Below, piece after piece: positions 1 through 9,561 of a stretch of 64,000 nt of DNA. A model generated the notes under the pieces. The model worked only from the letters and a program-made list of their open reading frames with translations. It had not been told where the DNA came from and ran no database searches. Numbering within the stretch: position 1 is the stretch's first letter; every line of letters starts with the position of its first letter. Source of the stretch: Capsulimonas corticalis (GTDB lineage Bacteria > Armatimonadota > Armatimonadia > Armatimonadales > Capsulimonadaceae); contig NZ_AP025739.1 in NCBI RefSeq assembly GCF_003574315.2, positions 1-64,000 on the forward strand, read 5' to 3'. A program made the position numbers and the translations under genes.

Positions 1-1410
1 ATCTTCGCGGGAGCGGCGCCGGAGTATGTCGACGCCGTTCTTTCGACGGAGCCTGCGTCGCTCAGCGAACGCGCCGCGCGCGCTCCGTGGGACCGGAGCC
101 GCATCGCGGCGGCGATCCACCAGGCGATCCCGCGCGGGCCGCAGATCGTCGATCCCGAATCGGGACACGCCCTTTCGGATATCTTTTGCCAGATGCGTAT
201 CGACGGCGACCGTCACATCCTGGTCGCGCTCAACATCAACCCCCAGCGGGAATTCGAACGCGCCGTCGTGCGGATGCCCGGACATGGCGCCGTGGAGGAG
301 TGGGACTGCCGAACGGGAGAGCGCCGCGCGATCGCCACACAGCCCGGATGCTGCTTCGAGGAGTTTGAAACAACCTTCGCCGTCTCCGGAGAGCGCGCTT
401 ATGTACTGACGCCCACGCGCGATCCCAGCGTTCTGGAAGCTCCCAAGACGGTGGAGGCGGGCCGCCAGATCTGCGACGGCCCGTTTGAATACGAATTGGC
501 CGAGGACAACGTTTGCGTCCTGGACTTCGCGCGCTTCCGGCTCGACGAAGGCGAGTGGAGCGAGCGCGCCGAGATCCTCAAGATCGATCAGGCGGTGCGC
601 GCGGCGCTGGAGATTTCCGAGCGCGGCGGCGAGATGGTGCAGCCCTGGTTTCACGCCAAATTTCACCCGGCGCCGCCGGTGCGCGCCCGCCTCGCCCTGG
701 AGTATCTCTTCACCCTGGAGAGCGCCCCGGACAAGCCCGTCACCCTGGCGATCGAGCGGCCCAAACAGTGGCGGATCTCGCTGAACGGCCAGGCGATCTC
801 TTCCGACGCCGATGGCTGGTGGGTGGACGCCGCCTTCGAAAAGCTCGCCCTGCCCGCCGCCGCCCTTCAAACCGGGGAGAACATCTTGACCCTGGAGATC
901 CCGTTCCACGCCGCCATCAACCTGGAAGCGCTTTATCTGCTTGGCGACTTTGGGGTACGCCAGCAGGACAGCCATGTCTTGCTGACGCGCCGCCCAAAGC
1001 GCCTGCACGTGGGCGACATCACCGAGCAGGGCTTCCCCTTCTATGGAGGATCGCTCACCTACGCCGTCCCGCTGCCGCCCCTCGCTGAAGGCCGGCGCGT
1101 GTTTGTGGAGACGTCCGGATTTGAAGCGGCCTGCATCAAAGTCCGGCGCGCCGGCGGCGCGGACGCAATGATCGCGTTCCCGCCCTACCGCGCGGAAGCG
1201 ACCGGGACCGGGGACCGGCTGGAGCTGGAAGTGGTCCTCACCCGACGCAACACCTTTGGCCCGCTCCATCAGCTCCCGCTGCGCAGCCACGCCTACGGTC
1301 CCGGCAACTTCACCACCGGAGGCGCGCACTTCACCAACGACTATATGCTCTATCCGGCGGGCCTCTTGGAGGCGCCGGTCATCTCGTGGGCAGATACGCC
1401 GCAAGAATGA
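1..1410 (+). CDS. C-terminal part of a glycoside-hydrolase-like protein (5' end outside window)
   Basis: The frame is open from base 1 to the TGA at 1410, about 469 codons, so the visible part is only the C-terminus. It reads as beta-rich domains. Residues around 230-300 (YLFTLESAPDKPVTLAIERP, then a WRISLNGQ segment) look like a galactose-binding-like domain of the kind found in GH2 and rhamnosidase-type enzymes. The tail carries a TRRNTFGPLHQLP segment that I associate with the end of large bacterial glycosidases of uncertain family. No catalytic site is visible here. It converges with the GH2 gene at 1522-3903. The glycosidase class is inference. Confidence 0.7.
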   Translation: MFAGAAPEYVDAVLSTEPASLSERAARAPWDRSRIAAAIHQAIPRGPQIVDPESGHALSDIFCQMRIDGDRHILVALNINPQREFERAVVRMPGHGAVEEWDCRTGERRAIATQPGCCFEEFETTFAVSGERAYVLTPTRDPSVLEAPKTVEAGRQICDGPFEYELAEDNVCVLDFARFRLDEGEWSERAEILKIDQAVRAALEISERGGEMVQPWFHAKFHPAPPVRARLALEYLFTLESAPDKPVTLAIERPKQWRISLNGQAISSDADGWWVDAAFEKLALPAAALQTGENILTLEIPFHAAINLEALYLLGDFGVRQQDSHVLLTRRPKRLHVGDITEQGFPFYGGSLTYAVPLPPLAEGRRVFVETSGFEAACIKVRRAGGADAMIAFPPYRAEATGTGDRLELEVVLTRRNTFGPLHQLPLRSHAYGPGNFTTGGAHFTNDYMLYPAGLLEAPVISWADTPQE

Positions 1411-1445
1411 AATATTATCATTACAAAAAAGCAAAACGACGCCGA

Positions 1446-1469
1446 GCCAACCCAACGGGATGGGTTGGC
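1446..1469. terminator. Hairpin between convergent genes
   Basis: A 9-bp perfect stem (GCCAACCCA pairing with TGGGTTGGC) and a 6-nt loop lie between the convergent stop codons at 1410 and 1522. There is no U-tract on either side, so it is a candidate 3'-end hairpin rather than a proven intrinsic terminator. Nothing else is recognisable in 1411-1521. Confidence 0.4.
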
Positions 1470-1521
1470 CCAGGGTAGGCAGGAATGGGAAGGTCTGGCC
1501 CTGAACGGAGTCCGCCGCGCA

Positions 1522-3903
1522 TTATTTTCGATCGAATAGCCCGACGTCGATCCCCTGTCCTCCCGTCGTCTGATGGCAGTACACGGCGATGACGTTCTTG
1601 CCGGGTTTCAGCGTCGCGGCGGCCTTGGGGTCGATCTCGAAATCATCATACGATCCGTTGTAACCGCCTTCCTGATCCGCCAGCACGCCGTTGAGGTAGA
1701 CTTTGAAGTCTTCATCATGCAGGATGCTCAGCAGCGGGGCTTTGGGCGTGGACGCCAGTGTGAACTCCTTGCGCAGCCAGATGTCGGAGGTAGTCCATGG
1801 CGTGGCGACCTTGCCGACGCCCGCGCCGAAGACGGACTTGCCGGTTTGCCAGCCGGCGGCTCGGAACGACGGCGCGAACCAGTTGTCCGCCGGCGTGTTC
1901 GTCGTGTAGCTCCACTCGGCCGGCTCGGTCTGAGCGGTCGGGATGAGAGGCGTGACGTTTTGCGCCCGCCCTTCGCCCCGCGCGGCGGCGCGAATCGGCG
2001 CGGGGTCCACTTTCCAGATGGCGCGGTCGTAGCTGATCAGGCCGTCTTCTTCCGTCTCCACATCCGTGATCTGGCAGTACGAATCGCCGGTCTGGCCGGT
2101 GCTGTCGGCGTTGGCCCAGAGCCCGCGGAACATGCCGCGCACATGCCGGGTGAACCATTGTTTTGAAGCGTCGTCGACGATCGCCAGCTTGCCGTCCTTT
2201 GGCGGCGCGGCGCCGCCGGTCGCAGGATCGAACGTTTGCGGCGTCCAGAGCTGGCCGATCGGCCAGTCGTGGCCTGGCGACGCCAGGCCGACGGAGCCAT
2301 TTTCCGTGTCGATACTGATCTCATGGTCGCTTTTGGGAGGAATTCCGCCGTGGACATCCAGAATGTCCCCCGCTCCATGGCGCGGAAAGCCGCTCGCTTC
2401 GTCGATCAAGCGCGTTGGGTCGAGCTGCTTGGCCCACGCCGCCGTCGCGACCGTGTTATACTGTCCCCACCCCTCGTTGAACATGTTCCAGCTGATGATG
2501 CTCGGGTGGTTCCAGCGCTGCTGGATCAGGGTCCGCATCTCGCTCTCGCACTGCATCGCCGCTTCGGGTGATTTGGGGCTATCGGTATAGGAATCCCCCT
2601 CATTCCCGGCAGGCATATCCTGCAAAACGAGTATCCCCAGCTTGTCCGCCCAGTAGTACCAGCGCTCCGGCTCGATCTTGATATGTTTGCGCGGATACAA
2701 CCCCAGCTTCTTGAACGCCTCCAGGTCAAAGCGCAGCGCTTCGTCCGTCGGCGCGGTGTAGATCCCGTCGGGCCAGAAGCCCTGGTCCAGCGCCATCGGC
2801 AGCATCGTCACCTTGCCGTTGAGATACAGCCGCATGTTCCCCTTCTCGTCCTTACCCGTGCGCAGCGATCGGACTCCGGCGTAGCTGGTCACGGTGTCCG
2901 TCTCCTGCTCCCCGTTCAGGGTCACGGTGATGCTGTACAGAAAGGGATCGTCGGGGCTCCACAGATGCGCTTTGGGAATCGGGATATCCAGGGTGGTAAC
3001 TGTCAGCGCGCTCGTCGCTTTGTACCAGCCGCGCAGCGTGTCCTTCGCCTCATCGGACATCTCCGCGCCCAAAGTGGCCTTCGCGGTCGCGACGACGCTC
3101 GCGCCGCTGGAGACCGCGACGGACACCGGCGCCTGGCCGGGCTTGATGCGCGCGGAGACCGTCAGATGCAGGACGCCGGCGCCGGCGTCGGTTACGATCT
3201 TGAGCGATTCGATATGGTCCGGCGAGACCGGCTCGATCCAGACCGTCTGCCAGATTCCCGAGGTGGCCGTATAGGCCGCGCCGCCGGGGTGAAGCACCTG
3301 CTTGCCGCGCAATTGCCAGCCTTCGTCCGTCGGGTCGAGCACGGAGACGACGATCTCCTGCGGCCCGCCCTCTTTCACATCCTTGGTGATATCAAAGTCG
3401 AACGCATCGTAGCCGCCCCGATGCGTTCCCAATGATTTGCCGTTGAGAAAGACTTCAGTGTCCCAATCGACGGCGCCGAAGTGCAGCAGCAGGTTCTTGC
3501 CCTTCCAGTCGGCGGGAACGGTGAACGTTCGTCGATACCAGAGACGCTGGGTCGGCAGGAACGCCTTCATGACGCCCGAAAGCGCGGATTCGATGGGATA
3601 CGGCACGAGAATTTGCCCGTCGTAAGCGCCGGGCGCGTTCGCCGCCGACTTCGGCGTCACGGCGTAATCCCAGAGCCCATTGAGGTTTTGCCATTGCGTG
3701 CGCGTCATCTGCGGGCGCGGGTACTCCGGCAGCGCATTCGTCGGCGACACTTCCTTGGACCAGCGCGTCATCAGCGGCCCCGGCGCGAGACGCCAGTCAG
3801 CGGCGCGCGCTGGCAGTCCAGAGCCCAAAAGCGCGCCGCATGAGATCGTGGCGATCGCGAGCGCCGCCTTGCGCTCCCAGGCGCCAGAATTCTTCATCTC
3901 CAT
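1522..3903 (-). CDS. Secreted GH2-family glycoside hydrolase (beta-galactosidase/beta-glucuronidase type)
   Basis: 793 aa. An N-terminal signal peptide (hydrophobic residues about 14-30, cleavage near ARA-ADW) predicts export. Residues about 65-230 form the GH2 sugar-binding jelly roll (NLNGLWDYAVTP, WYRRTFTVP, LHFGAVDWDTEVFLNGKSLG). An immunoglobulin-like domain follows at about 230-345, then the TIM barrel. The acid/base Glu is E477 in NHPSIISWNMFNEGWGQ, the GH2 N-E signature. A C-terminal galactose-binding-like domain (about 680-790) is added after the barrel. Substrate cannot be fixed from sequence; beta-galactoside or beta-glucuronide is the family expectation. It is divergent from the AraC regulator at 4045, which may control it. 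ATG at 3903 with a nearby in-frame ATG at 3897. Confidence 0.9.
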   Translation of the reverse strand: MEMKNSGAWERKAALAIATISCGALLGSGLPARAADWRLAPGPLMTRWSKEVSPTNALPEYPRPQMTRTQWQNLNGLWDYAVTPKSAANAPGAYDGQILVPYPIESALSGVMKAFLPTQRLWYRRTFTVPADWKGKNLLLHFGAVDWDTEVFLNGKSLGTHRGGYDAFDFDITKDVKEGGPQEIVVSVLDPTDEGWQLRGKQVLHPGGAAYTATSGIWQTVWIEPVSPDHIESLKIVTDAGAGVLHLTVSARIKPGQAPVSVAVSSGASVVATAKATLGAEMSDEAKDTLRGWYKATSALTVTTLDIPIPKAHLWSPDDPFLYSITVTLNGEQETDTVTSYAGVRSLRTGKDEKGNMRLYLNGKVTMLPMALDQGFWPDGIYTAPTDEALRFDLEAFKKLGLYPRKHIKIEPERWYYWADKLGILVLQDMPAGNEGDSYTDSPKSPEAAMQCESEMRTLIQQRWNHPSIISWNMFNEGWGQYNTVATAAWAKQLDPTRLIDEASGFPRHGAGDILDVHGGIPPKSDHEISIDTENGSVGLASPGHDWPIGQLWTPQTFDPATGGAAPPKDGKLAIVDDASKQWFTRHVRGMFRGLWANADSTGQTGDSYCQITDVETEEDGLISYDRAIWKVDPAPIRAAARGEGRAQNVTPLIPTAQTEPAEWSYTTNTPADNWFAPSFRAAGWQTGKSVFGAGVGKVATPWTTSDIWLRKEFTLASTPKAPLLSILHDEDFKVYLNGVLADQEGGYNGSYDDFEIDPKAAATLKPGKNVIAVYCHQTTGGQGIDVGLFDRK

Positions 3904-3960
3904 CTATCTTATCCTATCCTCCTGCGGATGGTCCTCTTGCAATTACAAAAGCTTTCCTCT

Positions 3961-3966
3961 ATTATA
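3961..3966 (-). promoter_or_regulatory. Putative -10 box for the GH2 gene
   Basis: On the minus strand a perfect TATAAT lies 58 nt upstream of the GH2 start, in the 141-bp divergent region shared with the AraC gene. The matching -35 is poor (TTGCTC-like at 16 nt), as expected for a promoter needing an activator such as the adjacent AraC protein. That link is inference. Confidence 0.4.
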
Positions 3967-4044
3967 CGAGTAGAGCGTCCCTGAGCAACAAGGCGTATCC
4001 TACTGAAAACTTGATGGATCCGATTGACCGAGGAACCCTGTCCC

Positions 4045-4845
4045 ATGGGAGCGCCCATTTACATCACCAATTGCGGCATTCGTCTGCGACACGATCGGGA
4101 GTTCGATGTTGACCGCCCGTACGGCAGCGGCGATTATCTCTTTCTGCACTTTATCAGCCCGATCGTCGTTCATGACGAGTCTGGACTCCAGGAGATCAGC
4201 CAGGACGCGACGATTGTCTACGCGCCGCGCTTCCCACAGTATTTCCGATGCCCCGAAGGACGGATCGACCATTCATGGATGCATTGCGCGGGCGAGGGGA
4301 TGGCGGAGATCATTCAGCGCTATCAAATCCCGACAAATCAGGTGATGCGCATTGGTTCTCTCGACGGGCTCACGCCGTTTCTGCAATCGGTCACGCACGA
4401 ACAGCTGCATCGTGAGCCGTACTGGGAAGAAGCGATCGCCGCGAGGACCGAGGAGTTCTTTTTGTCGCTGGGCCGGACGCTCGTCAAGCGCCATTTTGCG
4501 TCGCAAACGCCCTATCAAAGCGAACTTCAGGAGATGGTCCGCCGCGTGCGCGCCGAGGTCCACTCCGATCTCGCGCGGCGATGGACCGTCGCGGAGATGG
4601 CGGCGATGGTGAACCTCAGCGCCTCGCGCTTTACCGCTCTCTACAGCGGTTTCTATGATGTCAGCCCGATCGAGGATTTGATCGGGTCACGCATTCGGCA
4701 GGCGATGTTCATGCTTCGCATGGACTCGGTCACGATTGAGGCGATCGCGGAGCAGTGCGGATTTGGCAGCCCGGAACACTTCAGCCGCCTCTTCCGCCAG
4801 CGCGCCGGCTGCTCGCCCCGGCGCTACCGGCAGGCGTCACAATAA
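4045..4845 (+). CDS. AraC-family transcriptional regulator
   Basis: 266 aa from ATG 4045, which has a GAGGA Shine-Dalgarno at 4030-4034; the frame also allows a TTG at 4024. The N-terminal ~150 residues form a cupin-like ligand-binding region (IRLRHDREF, LFLHFISPI). The C-terminal ~100 residues hold the two helix-turn-helix motifs of AraC proteins: WTVAEMAAMVNLSASRFTALY, then ITIEAIAEQCGFGSPEHFSRLFRQ-like with a GCSPRRYRQ end. Its position, divergent from a secreted GH2 glycosidase with a weak -35 box, suggests a sugar-responsive activator of that gene. The effector is unknown. Confidence 0.92.
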   Translation: MGAPIYITNCGIRLRHDREFDVDRPYGSGDYLFLHFISPIVVHDESGLQEISQDATIVYAPRFPQYFRCPEGRIDHSWMHCAGEGMAEIIQRYQIPTNQVMRIGSLDGLTPFLQSVTHEQLHREPYWEEAIAARTEEFFLSLGRTLVKRHFASQTPYQSELQEMVRRVRAEVHSDLARRWTVAEMAAMVNLSASRFTALYSGFYDVSPIEDLIGSRIRQAMFMLRMDSVTIEAIAEQCGFGSPEHFSRLFRQRAGCSPRRYRQASQ

Positions 4846-4883
4846 GGGTTGGGCCATACTTCCACACAACGCCAGAAGTTTGG

Positions 4884-6920
4884 TTACGCCGCGCAAAAGT
4901 ATCCCGGGGCCTCCAGGAGCAGGCGTCCCGCCGCGTTCGGCAGCAGGACGGATCCGTCGGGATTGCGCGTAAGCGGGTCGCGCGGGTCGAAAATTTGCAC
5001 TGTTCCGTAGCCGGGGAGGCGCAGAGACAGGCCGGCAAAGCTTGACCGTTCTTCGATGATATCGATGTCCAGCGCCTTGCGGACCGGGATGTAGTGCAGC
5101 AGCGTGATCAAAAGATCGTCGCCCCGGCGGCGCGGCGCGCACAGGATCGTCGTCGGCAGTCCAGCGCCGAATGTCGGGGCTCCGATCAGGCGCTCCGTCG
5201 CGGCGCGGGCGCCGTCCCGGGCGACCAGGTTGCCCGTCTGCCGATACTCGCCAAAGATCGGGTCGGCGAAACACACGAAGCGTTCACCGGCGACGGCGGC
5301 GGGGAACGGGCCGGCGTCGCGAACCGGAGGCGTCTGGAAATGCGAGCAGTAATGGACGTCCGTGCGCTGGAAGTAGGGAAGAACGCGCTCGATCAGCACT
5401 TCCGTTTCGGAGCGGACCTGGAGATTGACGCCGCGACTGTAACAAACACGGTCGCTGCGGCTCATCGCTTCGGAGAACGTGGGGCGCGTGCGCCAGTACG
5501 TGGGCCATGTCTCCGTCTCACCCTGGAATGCGAGGGGCAGAAACGGCAGCGCCCACTCGCCGTCGGCGTCGCAGCCCGATTTGTGCGAGAGTAATAGCCG
5601 GCCGCCCGCTTCATAGTAGCGATGCAGGCGTTCGCCCAGAGCCGGGGTAACTACGACGCTGTCGGGCAGGATCACCAATTCCAGATCCGACAGATCTCCC
5701 TGCTCGTCCAAGACCACGCAGTCGTAATGCGACTCCTCGCAGAACATCACCGCGCCTTCCAGCGACAAATCCGTGGATCGTTCGTCCCGGCCCGGGTAAC
5801 CCGGCAGTACGATTCCGATCTGCGGCAGCGGCTCCGAACCGGCATAGAATGGCTCCGCCGCCTCGACCTGCGCGTAGACGGCGCCGATCAGATCGTAGGC
5901 GACGCGGTCCAGAACGCCGCGCGGTGGAAGCTGGTCGCCGACGCTGCATCCGCCGCCCAGCGCCTGCGCCCGAAAACACTCGTACTCCAGAGCGGCCTGC
6001 GGCTTGACGCCGCCAAAGTCTCCCCATTGCTTTTGGAAGCGGCCGGTCATCCCGAGCCATGGAACGGACGCCCCATCGTCGCGCCGCCAGGTGGACACCA
6101 GGCGGGCCATCCTTGGGAAGTGATGGTATCCCCAGTCTCCCGAGGGCAGCGATTCGATCTCGACGTGGCTGCTGGCGGGCAGCCGGGACCGGGAGCCGAC
6201 GCCCGACGTGACAAAGAGATGGTGGGGTGAGTTATAAAACAGCGTCGCGTTCGGCCGCCGGCTGCGCGCCAATCGACTAAATCGATCGGTGAACGCCTGC
6301 TGCGCCAGGCTTTCAAAACGAGACTGCGTGGCCGCATCCGGCGTCATCAGCCCATGGGCTTGCCGAAAGGCGATCCCGGATTCGCTCCAGTCCGCGTCAT
6401 GATGCATCATGAGGATATCGAAAAACAGGCCGTCCACGTCGTCCCCATAGCGATCCAGGATTTCCAGCACGTGCGCCTCAATATACTCCTGGTAGTCGGG
6501 GTGGAGGAAGTTAAGCCACTTCCAGGAGCCGGGATGCGACCTTGCGCCTTCGGTCCCCGCAAACGCGCCGTTCCTGCGCACTTGCCTCCATTCAGGATGC
6601 TTTTGCGCGGCGTCCTCTTCCCAGACAATCGTGGTGTAGATCGGCGCGCGGATCCCGGCCCGGTGCAGCGCCTGAAGCTGTTCGCCCAGCAAGTCGCGTC
6701 CGCCCAGCGCGGGATGCGGCGTCCCCGTCGTGGCGGGGTAGTAGCACATCCCATGGTGGCACTTGCCGAACACGGTGACGCTGTCGATATGCGCCGCGCG
6801 CAGAGTCCGCGTGAAGTCTTCCACATCGAAATCCACGCCGACATCGGGAATCAGGGGAGAGGTATGGAAATCGAGATGAACCTGACGGCCCCGCAAGGCC
6901 GACTCCGGGGAGGGAGGCAT
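4884..6920 (-). CDS. GHL6-type putative glycoside hydrolase with trimerisation-like domain
   Basis: 678 aa from ATG 6920. This start is chosen over the upstream in-frame TTG at 6941 because GGAGG sits 11 nt before the ATG. The N-terminal ~340 residues resemble the hypothetical glycosyl hydrolase 6 TIM-barrel family (HLDFHTSPLIPDVGVDFD, VTVFGKCHHGMCYYP, DRYGDDVDGLFFDILMMHHD). Residues ~360-560 resemble the beta-galactosidase trimerisation/GATase-like fold (IGIVLPGYPG, LELVILPDSVVVTPAL). No signal peptide is seen, so it probably acts in the cytoplasm on imported oligosaccharides. Its specificity is unknown. It is the last gene of the long minus-strand cluster and lies just after a terminator-like hairpin. 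Confidence 0.75.
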   Translation of the reverse strand: MPPSPESALRGRQVHLDFHTSPLIPDVGVDFDVEDFTRTLRAAHIDSVTVFGKCHHGMCYYPATTGTPHPALGGRDLLGEQLQALHRAGIRAPIYTTIVWEEDAAQKHPEWRQVRRNGAFAGTEGARSHPGSWKWLNFLHPDYQEYIEAHVLEILDRYGDDVDGLFFDILMMHHDADWSESGIAFRQAHGLMTPDAATQSRFESLAQQAFTDRFSRLARSRRPNATLFYNSPHHLFVTSGVGSRSRLPASSHVEIESLPSGDWGYHHFPRMARLVSTWRRDDGASVPWLGMTGRFQKQWGDFGGVKPQAALEYECFRAQALGGGCSVGDQLPPRGVLDRVAYDLIGAVYAQVEAAEPFYAGSEPLPQIGIVLPGYPGRDERSTDLSLEGAVMFCEESHYDCVVLDEQGDLSDLELVILPDSVVVTPALGERLHRYYEAGGRLLLSHKSGCDADGEWALPFLPLAFQGETETWPTYWRTRPTFSEAMSRSDRVCYSRGVNLQVRSETEVLIERVLPYFQRTDVHYCSHFQTPPVRDAGPFPAAVAGERFVCFADPIFGEYRQTGNLVARDGARAATERLIGAPTFGAGLPTTILCAPRRRGDDLLITLLHYIPVRKALDIDIIEERSSFAGLSLRLPGYGTVQIFDPRDPLTRNPDGSVLLPNAAGRLLLEAPGYFCAA

Positions 6921-6939
6921 AAGTGAGGGTTCCTCCAGC

Positions 6940-6976
6940 AAAAAGCCGAGCCCGCCTGTGAGGAGACTGGCTCGGC
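6940..6976 (-). terminator. Intrinsic terminator/attenuator between PhyH and GHL6 genes
   Basis: On the minus strand an 8-bp stem (GCCGAGCC at 6969-6976, pairing with GGCTCGGC at 6945-6952) is followed directly by five U. It lies between the PhyH stop (6984) and the GHL6 ribosome-binding site, so it would reduce read-through into GHL6. Confidence 0.7.
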
Positions 6977-6983
6977 GAGTCCG

Positions 6984-7760
6984 TTAGCCGACGCGCCGAC
7001 CATCTTTCAGAAACGGCTCGGCGATATAGAACGGCTTGCCGGCGGAATCGAGAAGCGGCGCCGAGGAGTATTGCGGCAGATAGATCCGGCGGCGTCGCGG
7101 CGTCGTGTTTGGTCCGCTGCGATGAAGCACATGGCTGCTGAACAGGGCGATGCTGCCGGCGGGCGCAATGACGGCGTCACCGGGATCGTCGCCCCGGTAA
7201 CCGACCAGATCGAAGTCGTCCTCCAGCTTTGTGTGCGGAACCAAGTCACGCGTTCCGGCGCGGTCGTAGGGCAGCATATACACCGTGCCGTTTTCCTCCG
7301 TCACGTCGTCGAGCGTACACCAGCAGGTCAGATACGGGTCGTGCTTGGCGGGCACATACGCCGAATCCTGATGCCAGGCGAACGTACCGCCCTTTTCAGC
7401 GGCTTTGACGACGAACTGCTCGTAGGACAGATACACATCGTCGCCCAGCAGCGACCGGGTGATTTCGGCCATCAGATCGCTGAAGACGAATTGGCGGATC
7501 TGCTCGCGGGCGATATCCTTCACGGGGTTGGCGCCCTGGGGCTCGTCCCACACCGAAAAGAAGTATTTGGTGGTGCGCGGCCTGCCCGCCTCGTCGGCCC
7601 GCTCGTCGATCTGATCGATCAGATTGCCGCAGGCCGTTCGCATCATCTCCAGATGCGCTGCCGGAATGACGCCCTCCAGCACGAAGAACCCTTTCTCCTG
7701 AAACTGGCGCAGATGGGCCTCGGTCACGAGAGAGGCAGGCGAATCAATCACGGTGGTCAT
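6984..7760 (-). CDS. Phytanoyl-CoA dioxygenase (PhyH) family protein
   Basis: 258 aa, about the usual length for Fe(II)/2-oxoglutarate PhyH oxygenases. The metal-binding triad is visible: H130 and D132 in FAWHQDSAY, and H213 in SHVLHRSGPN, with arginines at 222-225 suited to bind 2-oxoglutarate. No signal peptide. AAGGAG lies 8 nt before the ATG. It sits between two glycosidase genes; PhyH proteins often accompany sugar-degradation genes in related bacteria, but the substrate here is unknown. Confidence 0.9.
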   Translation of the reverse strand: MTTVIDSPASLVTEAHLRQFQEKGFFVLEGVIPAAHLEMMRTACGNLIDQIDERADEAGRPRTTKYFFSVWDEPQGANPVKDIAREQIRQFVFSDLMAEITRSLLGDDVYLSYEQFVVKAAEKGGTFAWHQDSAYVPAKHDPYLTCWCTLDDVTEENGTVYMLPYDRAGTRDLVPHTKLEDDFDLVGYRGDDPGDAVIAPAGSIALFSSHVLHRSGPNTTPRRRRIYLPQYSSAPLLDSAGKPFYIAEPFLKDGRRVG

Positions 7761-7805
7761 AACAAGTTTCTCCTTGGGATGGTCAATGTCACGGTTGGAA
7801 AATCG

Positions 7806-9560
7806 CTAAAGGCTCAGATAGCCGCGTGCAAGGATCAGAAACACGCTCGCGGTCCAGGTATAGGCGCGGTCACGGAGGCCGGCGCCCGATTGGGCGTGGA
7901 AGTTCTCGGCGGCGCCGCTCCGCGCGACGACGCGGCAGAAGCGCTCGGCGATATCGCGAGCGGCGGCGGTTTCCCCCATCCGGCGCAGTCCGTCGGCGAT
8001 CAAAAGTACGGGAGGCGCCCAGATCGGCCCGCGCCAGTAGCCGTCGGCTTCGTGCTGCGGGCTGGAAATCGCCTCCGTCGCCAGGCCGTATTCGGTCAAA
8101 AAACGGCCCGGCGCAAGCAGGCCGGCGATCAGCGGCGCGCGGGCTTCCATGGGCAGCCGATCCCCGAGCACGAGCGGCAGGAAGGGGAACAGGCTGTCGC
8201 AATCTCCGGGCGCGACCGCCGTATGGTCTTCGGAGCGTACGGCGACGAAACGGTCGCCGCGCCAGAAATGGGCCATCATCCGCTCCAGCAGCCCGTCCGC
8301 CTGCCGGGTCCAGCGCTCCGAATCCCCGATTCGCCCGAGACGCGCGGCGAGATCGGCAAGCGCGTCCATTTGCAGGATCAAAAACGCCGACAGGTCCGGC
8401 CCCTCCAGAGGGAAGCCGACATCGAAGACCGTGCAGTTATCCCATCCCGAGTCGTTGCCGTGGTTGTACTGCGGCGCTCCATCTGCGTCTTGATCCCGTT
8501 CGGTCAGCCACCAGCGCGTCCAGCGGGAGAGCGGCTCATAGATCTCAGCCAGAACGTCGTCCGTGAAGTATCCCAGCCGATCGCTTTCCCGCAGGCCGCG
8601 CAGCGCCCAGCCATGGATGGGGGGCTTGGTGAAGCTTCGGACCACGGACTTGTCATTGACAGAATCCGGCAGAGCCCCGGCGGCGTCCTGGTGGTCGAAC
8701 GGAATGCGAAACTGATCCCATGCCAGACCGGGCGCGTGGGGAGTGAGCGCCAGCGCGTTGAAGCAATGATCCCAGCTCCAGACATTGGTCATGTGGTTCT
8801 TGCTCATCAGCATCGCCGGGCGCTTCAGATGCCCTTCGGGCGCGGCGACGGCGGACCACTGAACGTAGGCCATCAGGTCCGCCGTCGATTGCAGGCGTCC
8901 CGGAACCGGCGGCTGCGCGGCGAGGAACGCTTCAAACTCCGCCCCGGCCTCCGCCGCGATCCGGTCGAAGGAATCCCTGGATGCGGCGATGGGATGCTGG
9001 ACCAGGAACTCCTCGATCAGCGTTTCAAAGCCGCCGCCTTCGTCGGTTGGCAGCAGATCCACGCCGATGCGCTCGGCGCGCATGGTCTTCACCGGCGCCG
9101 TGACCGCCATCCGTCCCGCCAGCGGCGACAGCAGATATGTCATCCGGACCGGCCAGGCGTTGATGAGCCAGCGTCCCTCACGGTCGAATGGCTGCGCGTT
9201 GCCGTAGGAGCCGATCTTTTCCAGAGTCAGCCGCAGCCCCGCTCCGCCGCCGCCGCGCAGGCGCGCGCCGTTTGCCGAGGTCAGGCAGATGTCCACGACG
9301 GCTCCGCCGCCGGCCCGCAGGCGCAGGAGGTGCGGGGACGCCTCCACCTCGAATGGTATCGTCCGCGACTCTTCCCCCGCCACACTCAGCATCTCCAGAC
9401 GAAAGACGCGGTCTGTCTCACGATCGCCGTGAATGGTCCTGAGATAAAGCGCGTCACCCGGCCGCTGCTCCCAGGGCCGCGCGTCGTCGGGATCTCGCAG
9501 CGAAAGAGCGAGATAGGAGCCTGCCCGGCTGAACGGAACTTGTGTCAGATCTAAATGCAT
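7806..9560 (-). CDS. GH63-like (alpha/alpha)6-barrel glucosidase
   Basis: 584 aa from ATG 9560; 41 upstream in-frame codons lie over the preceding SGNH gene and are discounted. The N-terminal ~190 residues are beta-rich. The C-terminal ~390 residues carry motifs of the GH63/MGH1-like barrel: WSWDHCFNALAL, PDSVNDKSVVRSFTKPP, YNHGNDSGWDNC, GPDLSAFLILQMDALADLA and YWRGPIWAPP. GH63 enzymes hydrolyse alpha-glucosidic bonds. No signal peptide, so likely cytoplasmic. The ATG lies 1 nt after the TGA of the SGNH gene, indicating translational coupling. Confidence 0.85.
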   Translation of the reverse strand: MHLDLTQVPFSRAGSYLALSLRDPDDARPWEQRPGDALYLRTIHGDRETDRVFRLEMLSVAGEESRTIPFEVEASPHLLRLRAGGGAVVDICLTSANGARLRGGGGAGLRLTLEKIGSYGNAQPFDREGRWLINAWPVRMTYLLSPLAGRMAVTAPVKTMRAERIGVDLLPTDEGGGFETLIEEFLVQHPIAASRDSFDRIAAEAGAEFEAFLAAQPPVPGRLQSTADLMAYVQWSAVAAPEGHLKRPAMLMSKNHMTNVWSWDHCFNALALTPHAPGLAWDQFRIPFDHQDAAGALPDSVNDKSVVRSFTKPPIHGWALRGLRESDRLGYFTDDVLAEIYEPLSRWTRWWLTERDQDADGAPQYNHGNDSGWDNCTVFDVGFPLEGPDLSAFLILQMDALADLAARLGRIGDSERWTRQADGLLERMMAHFWRGDRFVAVRSEDHTAVAPGDCDSLFPFLPLVLGDRLPMEARAPLIAGLLAPGRFLTEYGLATEAISSPQHEADGYWRGPIWAPPVLLIADGLRRMGETAAARDIAERFCRVVARSGAAENFHAQSGAGLRDRAYTWTASVFLILARGYLSL

Positions 9561-9561
9561 T

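Noticed and set aside
7071-9554. 827-codon open frame on the plus strand
   Set aside because: It runs antisense through the PhyH and GH63-like genes; the protein is Arg/Gly-rich without motifs. A high-GC shadow.
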